DNA from: Coccinella septempunctata
Taxonomy: Eukaryota > Arthropoda > Insecta > Coleoptera > Coccinellidae
Direction of reading: 5' to 3'
Assembly: GCF_907165205.1 (NCBI RefSeq)
Contig: NC_058193.1
Coordinates: 32,501,521-32,565,520 of the forward strand
Length of the DNA: 64,000 nt
Of the stretch, positions 62,701 to 64,000 are shown one piece after another. Below the pieces are notes generated by a model, which saw only the letters and a list, made by a program, of their open reading frames with translations, was not told where the DNA came from and did not search any database. The position numbers were made by a program, and so were the translations under genes. Position 1 is the first letter of the stretch. Each line of letters begins with the position of its first letter.

Positions 62701-64000
62701 AGAAGAGACAAAGTATTGGAATGTAGTGGACTGGACATAACTTCGTGTTTACATTTCCTACAGGATTTTTTCACACAACTTCTGCAGTATCAGGTACAAA
62801 ACATCTATATTTGTACAAAAATGTATCCAAAATTTTTATTATTTTTTTCAGAATATCAATTCTTTGGTTCTACTCCACGAGTCTGTAATATCTATTTTAG
62901 TGCTCTCTGATCTCTTCACCGATAAATCTCAGTTCAGTTGGATGATGGATTTATTCATGGACTTGCTGAAGCTGCATGCTGTTGAGGATGAACTGTTGCA
63001 TCTGTATCTGATCGTTGGTGTTTGTAAAGCTGCTGCAATTTTGAATCCGGTAACATATTATACTAATATCAAAGCGATTGAAATTCATTCAAAATTATTT
63101 TGAAGGAGTTGGAAGTGTATGAAACAGTAAAAAAATATTTGTCTACATTTTTGAAAAGTTCATATATTCCATCGAGGCTAGCTTGTCTACATGGGTTGTT
63201 ATTTATTTTGGAAGGATGTAAGCTGAACAACATTTCAATAGGAGGAATTTCTGAGGAATTGCAGTTGATACTTCCATGTGCCGTAGAGTATCTACAGAAT
63301 AATCTTATTATTTCTAACAAGTATGTGTGGTGAATTTTTAAGTTTAAAATTTCTACATGTTTGATCAATTTCAGCAGTATACCTCAATCTCAAGAACATA
63401 CATTAGCCATGTGGTCTGTGGCTTTTTATATTATAGAAAATATAGATGAAACGCATTTAGGTCCTGGTTTTGTTGAAGATGCTGTTTCTCATGCTATATC
63501 TGTTGTATCAAAATCCACAACAGGCATTGTGGAATACAAATTCGTAATGCAGGTATGAATAGAATTGAACAGAAAAATGATAAAACTCGGAATCTTAGCA
63601 TGGTCCGAAACGACGAAGTAGTTTATCAAGCTGGATATACGGTGTTTTAAGCTGATTGCTTGAAAACTGAGGATGAGGGGTTGGGGTTCACCGAGGTTTT
63701 GCTGCCTGACTGCTAAACAGCTTGGGGTCGCTGTTCTATTTAAATTCGATCTTAAAATGTCAGATTACTTAGCTTTACATCAAGATTGGTTGTATAATTA
63801 TCAGGAATTCAGTGACATTTCATATCGTAGAGACTTGACTGAATTTTATTTCAGAAATTGCAGAGGTTGATCGCACAAAGAAGAAATATTTTGGAGAATT
63901 TCGGTAAGAAAATTGTGAAAGTGGCATTTGATGGGCTGAAGAGTTCAAATTCATTCATCGCAGTTACATCGATCCAGTTACTTTTCACTTATATGTACAT
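53660..64000 (+). CDS. htt: huntingtin (30 coding exons, 3' end outside window)
   Basis: Huntingtin is a very large HEAT-repeat scaffold for vesicle transport and autophagy. GT-AG exons: 53660-53739, 53892-54078, 54133-54411, 54471-54612, 54667-54842, 54908-55091, 55145-55485, 55545-55982, 56044-56199, 56255-56412, 56654-56915, 56971-57187, 57239-57615, 57727-57990, 58044-58280, 58364-58524, 58578-59106, 59161-59515, 59571-59799, 59855-59930, 59981-60166, 60285-60538, 60843-61242, 61314-62068, 62168-62425, 62484-62793, 62852-63049, 63106-63320, 63375-63552, 63855-64000+. All phases agree: 2582 codons plus two bases. Diagnostic blocks: [74 protein letters not shown]. It is collinear with the human protein to about residue 2830 of 3142. 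Most introns are 50-65 nt. Confidence 0.96.
54079..54132 (+). other. htt: htt intron 2: 54 nt, in frame and without a stop
   Basis: It begins GTAAACC and ends TTATTGCAG. It is a multiple of three and open in the coding frame, so retention would insert 18 residues. Without it NKMIR joins ALNDENI, which matches the human NKVIK-ALMDSNL junction, so the spliced form is the conserved one. Confidence 0.85.
55145..55485 (+). CDS. htt: htt exon 7: Ser/Thr-rich disordered loop
   Basis: It encodes about 114 residues rich in Ser, Thr and acidic residues (for example [19 protein letters not shown] and [17 protein letters not shown]). This corresponds to the flexible, phosphorylated and protease-sensitive loop of human huntingtin at about residues 400-650, but is clearly shorter here. 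Conservation with human is low in sequence and retained in position. Confidence 0.85.
56449..56601. mobile_element. CAGGGTGTCC-ended MITE in htt intron 10 (153 bp)
   Basis: The left end CAGGGTGTCCTG and the right end CTGGACACCCTG are inverted repeats, with TA on both sides (56447-56448 and 56602-56603). The termini match those of the foldback element at 5231-6629. It accounts for most of the 241-nt intron, which is otherwise of the usual short size. Confidence 0.85.
57239..57615 (+). CDS. htt: htt exon 13: basic Lys/Glu-rich linker
   Basis: After a HEAT-like helix pair ([20 protein letters not shown]) it encodes [13 protein letters not shown] and a Lys/Glu-rich run, then [16 protein letters not shown]. 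In human huntingtin the matching positions hold SPIRRKGKEKE and YLKLHDVLKATHANYK, flanking a phosphorylated disordered loop (Ser1181 and Ser1201 region). The insect loop is shorter and more charged. Confidence 0.88.
58578..59106 (+). CDS. htt: htt exon 17: most conserved central block
   Basis: This 177-codon exon holds the longest near-identity to human: [20 protein letters not shown], then [35 protein letters not shown] and [11 protein letters not shown]. It lies in the stretch leading to the second HEAT array of the solenoid. It is joined to exon 18 by a 54-nt intron. Confidence 0.92.
59107..59160 (+). other. htt: htt intron 17: 54 nt, in frame and without a stop
   Basis: It begins GTGAGTGAAC and ends TTTTTTTTCAG, a strong splice pair. 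It is divisible by three and open, so a reader without a homologue would take it as coding (18 residues). The human protein has no counterpart, supporting removal. Confidence 0.88.
60590..60797. mobile_element. Tc1-type MITE in htt intron 22 (208 bp)
   Basis: The left end CACTGCTCGACAATTGATAG and the right end, reading back CACTGCTCAACAATTGATGG, form an inverted repeat of about 25 bp, flanked by TA (60588-60589 and 60798-60799). The CACTGC start is shared with the Tc1 elements at 25125, 28288 and 31651, but the rest differs. It makes this intron (304 nt) one of the longest in the gene. Partial ends of the same family occur near 34600 and 39340. Confidence 0.85.
61314..62068 (+). CDS. htt: htt exon 24: largest exon, C-terminal HEAT region
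   Basis: 251 codons covering the part of the C-terminal HEAT domain that ends at [20 protein letters not shown], matching human EIPVEFLQEKEVFKEFIY. Sequence conservation in its middle is weak. The frame is continuous and the next exon restarts with [17 protein letters not shown], which anchors the junction. Confidence 0.9.
63553..63854 (+). other. htt: htt intron 29 (302 nt), nothing recognised inside
   Basis: GTATGAATAG donor, TTTATTTCAG acceptor. It is one of only three introns above 200 nt, and the only one of them in which I find no MITE ends. It holds a short GC-richer patch around 63670-63730. Confidence 0.7.
63855..64000 (+). CDS. htt: htt exon 30, runs off the window
   Basis: It begins [20 protein letters not shown] and reaches [10 protein letters not shown] at the edge. 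The human counterpart is GLERLLLSEQLSRLDAES to LGLMLTCMYTG, so about 300 more residues should follow to the right. Confidence 0.88.

Noticed and set aside
1..64000. tRNA, rRNA or other structured RNA genes
   Set aside because: I looked for tRNA box A and B patterns and conserved rRNA words and found none; small divergent RNAs cannot be excluded by eye.

Overview
The window looks like AT-rich insect nuclear DNA. It has spliced genes with GT-AG introns mostly 50-65 nt long, Tc1 and mariner transposons with TA target duplications, MITEs, foldback elements and long gene-poor stretches. A beetle is plausible from the transposon style, but nothing here proves the order. I saw no bacterial operon, tRNA, rRNA or CRISPR array.

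The one gene that can be identified with confidence is huntingtin (htt). It starts at ATG 53660 on the + strand and runs off the right edge. I could join 30 coding exons with consistent reading phases, giving 2582 codons plus two bases. The encoded protein is collinear with vertebrate huntingtin from its N-terminal 17-residue helix through the HEAT-repeat body. The last few hundred residues lie outside the window. The polyglutamine and polyproline tracts of vertebrate exon 1 are absent. Two introns carry MITEs, and two 54-nt introns have no stop and keep frame.

The remaining ~53 kb is mostly intergenic or very long-intron DNA with a rich set of mobile elements. From left to right: a TIR element with ~41-bp ends (3331-4517); a foldback element with ~425-bp arms (5231-6629); a decayed non-LTR retrotransposon tail (about 7296-7862); a CAGGGT-ended MITE with a 91-bp higher-order repeat inserted in it (7871-8975); a second TIR element in opposite orientation (11002-12222); a dead mariner (14824-16046); an intact MITE sibling (19241-19879); a third TIR element, a foldback element with inverted arrays of 41-bp units and a Tc1 element packed side by side (22864-26617); two more Tc1 copies (28288-29573 and 31651-33160, the latter with an apparently intact 344-aa transposase); a Harbinger-like MITE (42685-42876); and a second dead mariner (49904-51115).

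Outside these, a few short ORFs have splice-site-like ends and could be isolated exons of unknown genes (2496-2643 +, 34970-35065 and 35537-35827 -, 45819-45950 -). They are reported at low confidence. CpG-dense patches at 4600-5050 and 49470-49700 are possible promoter regions.
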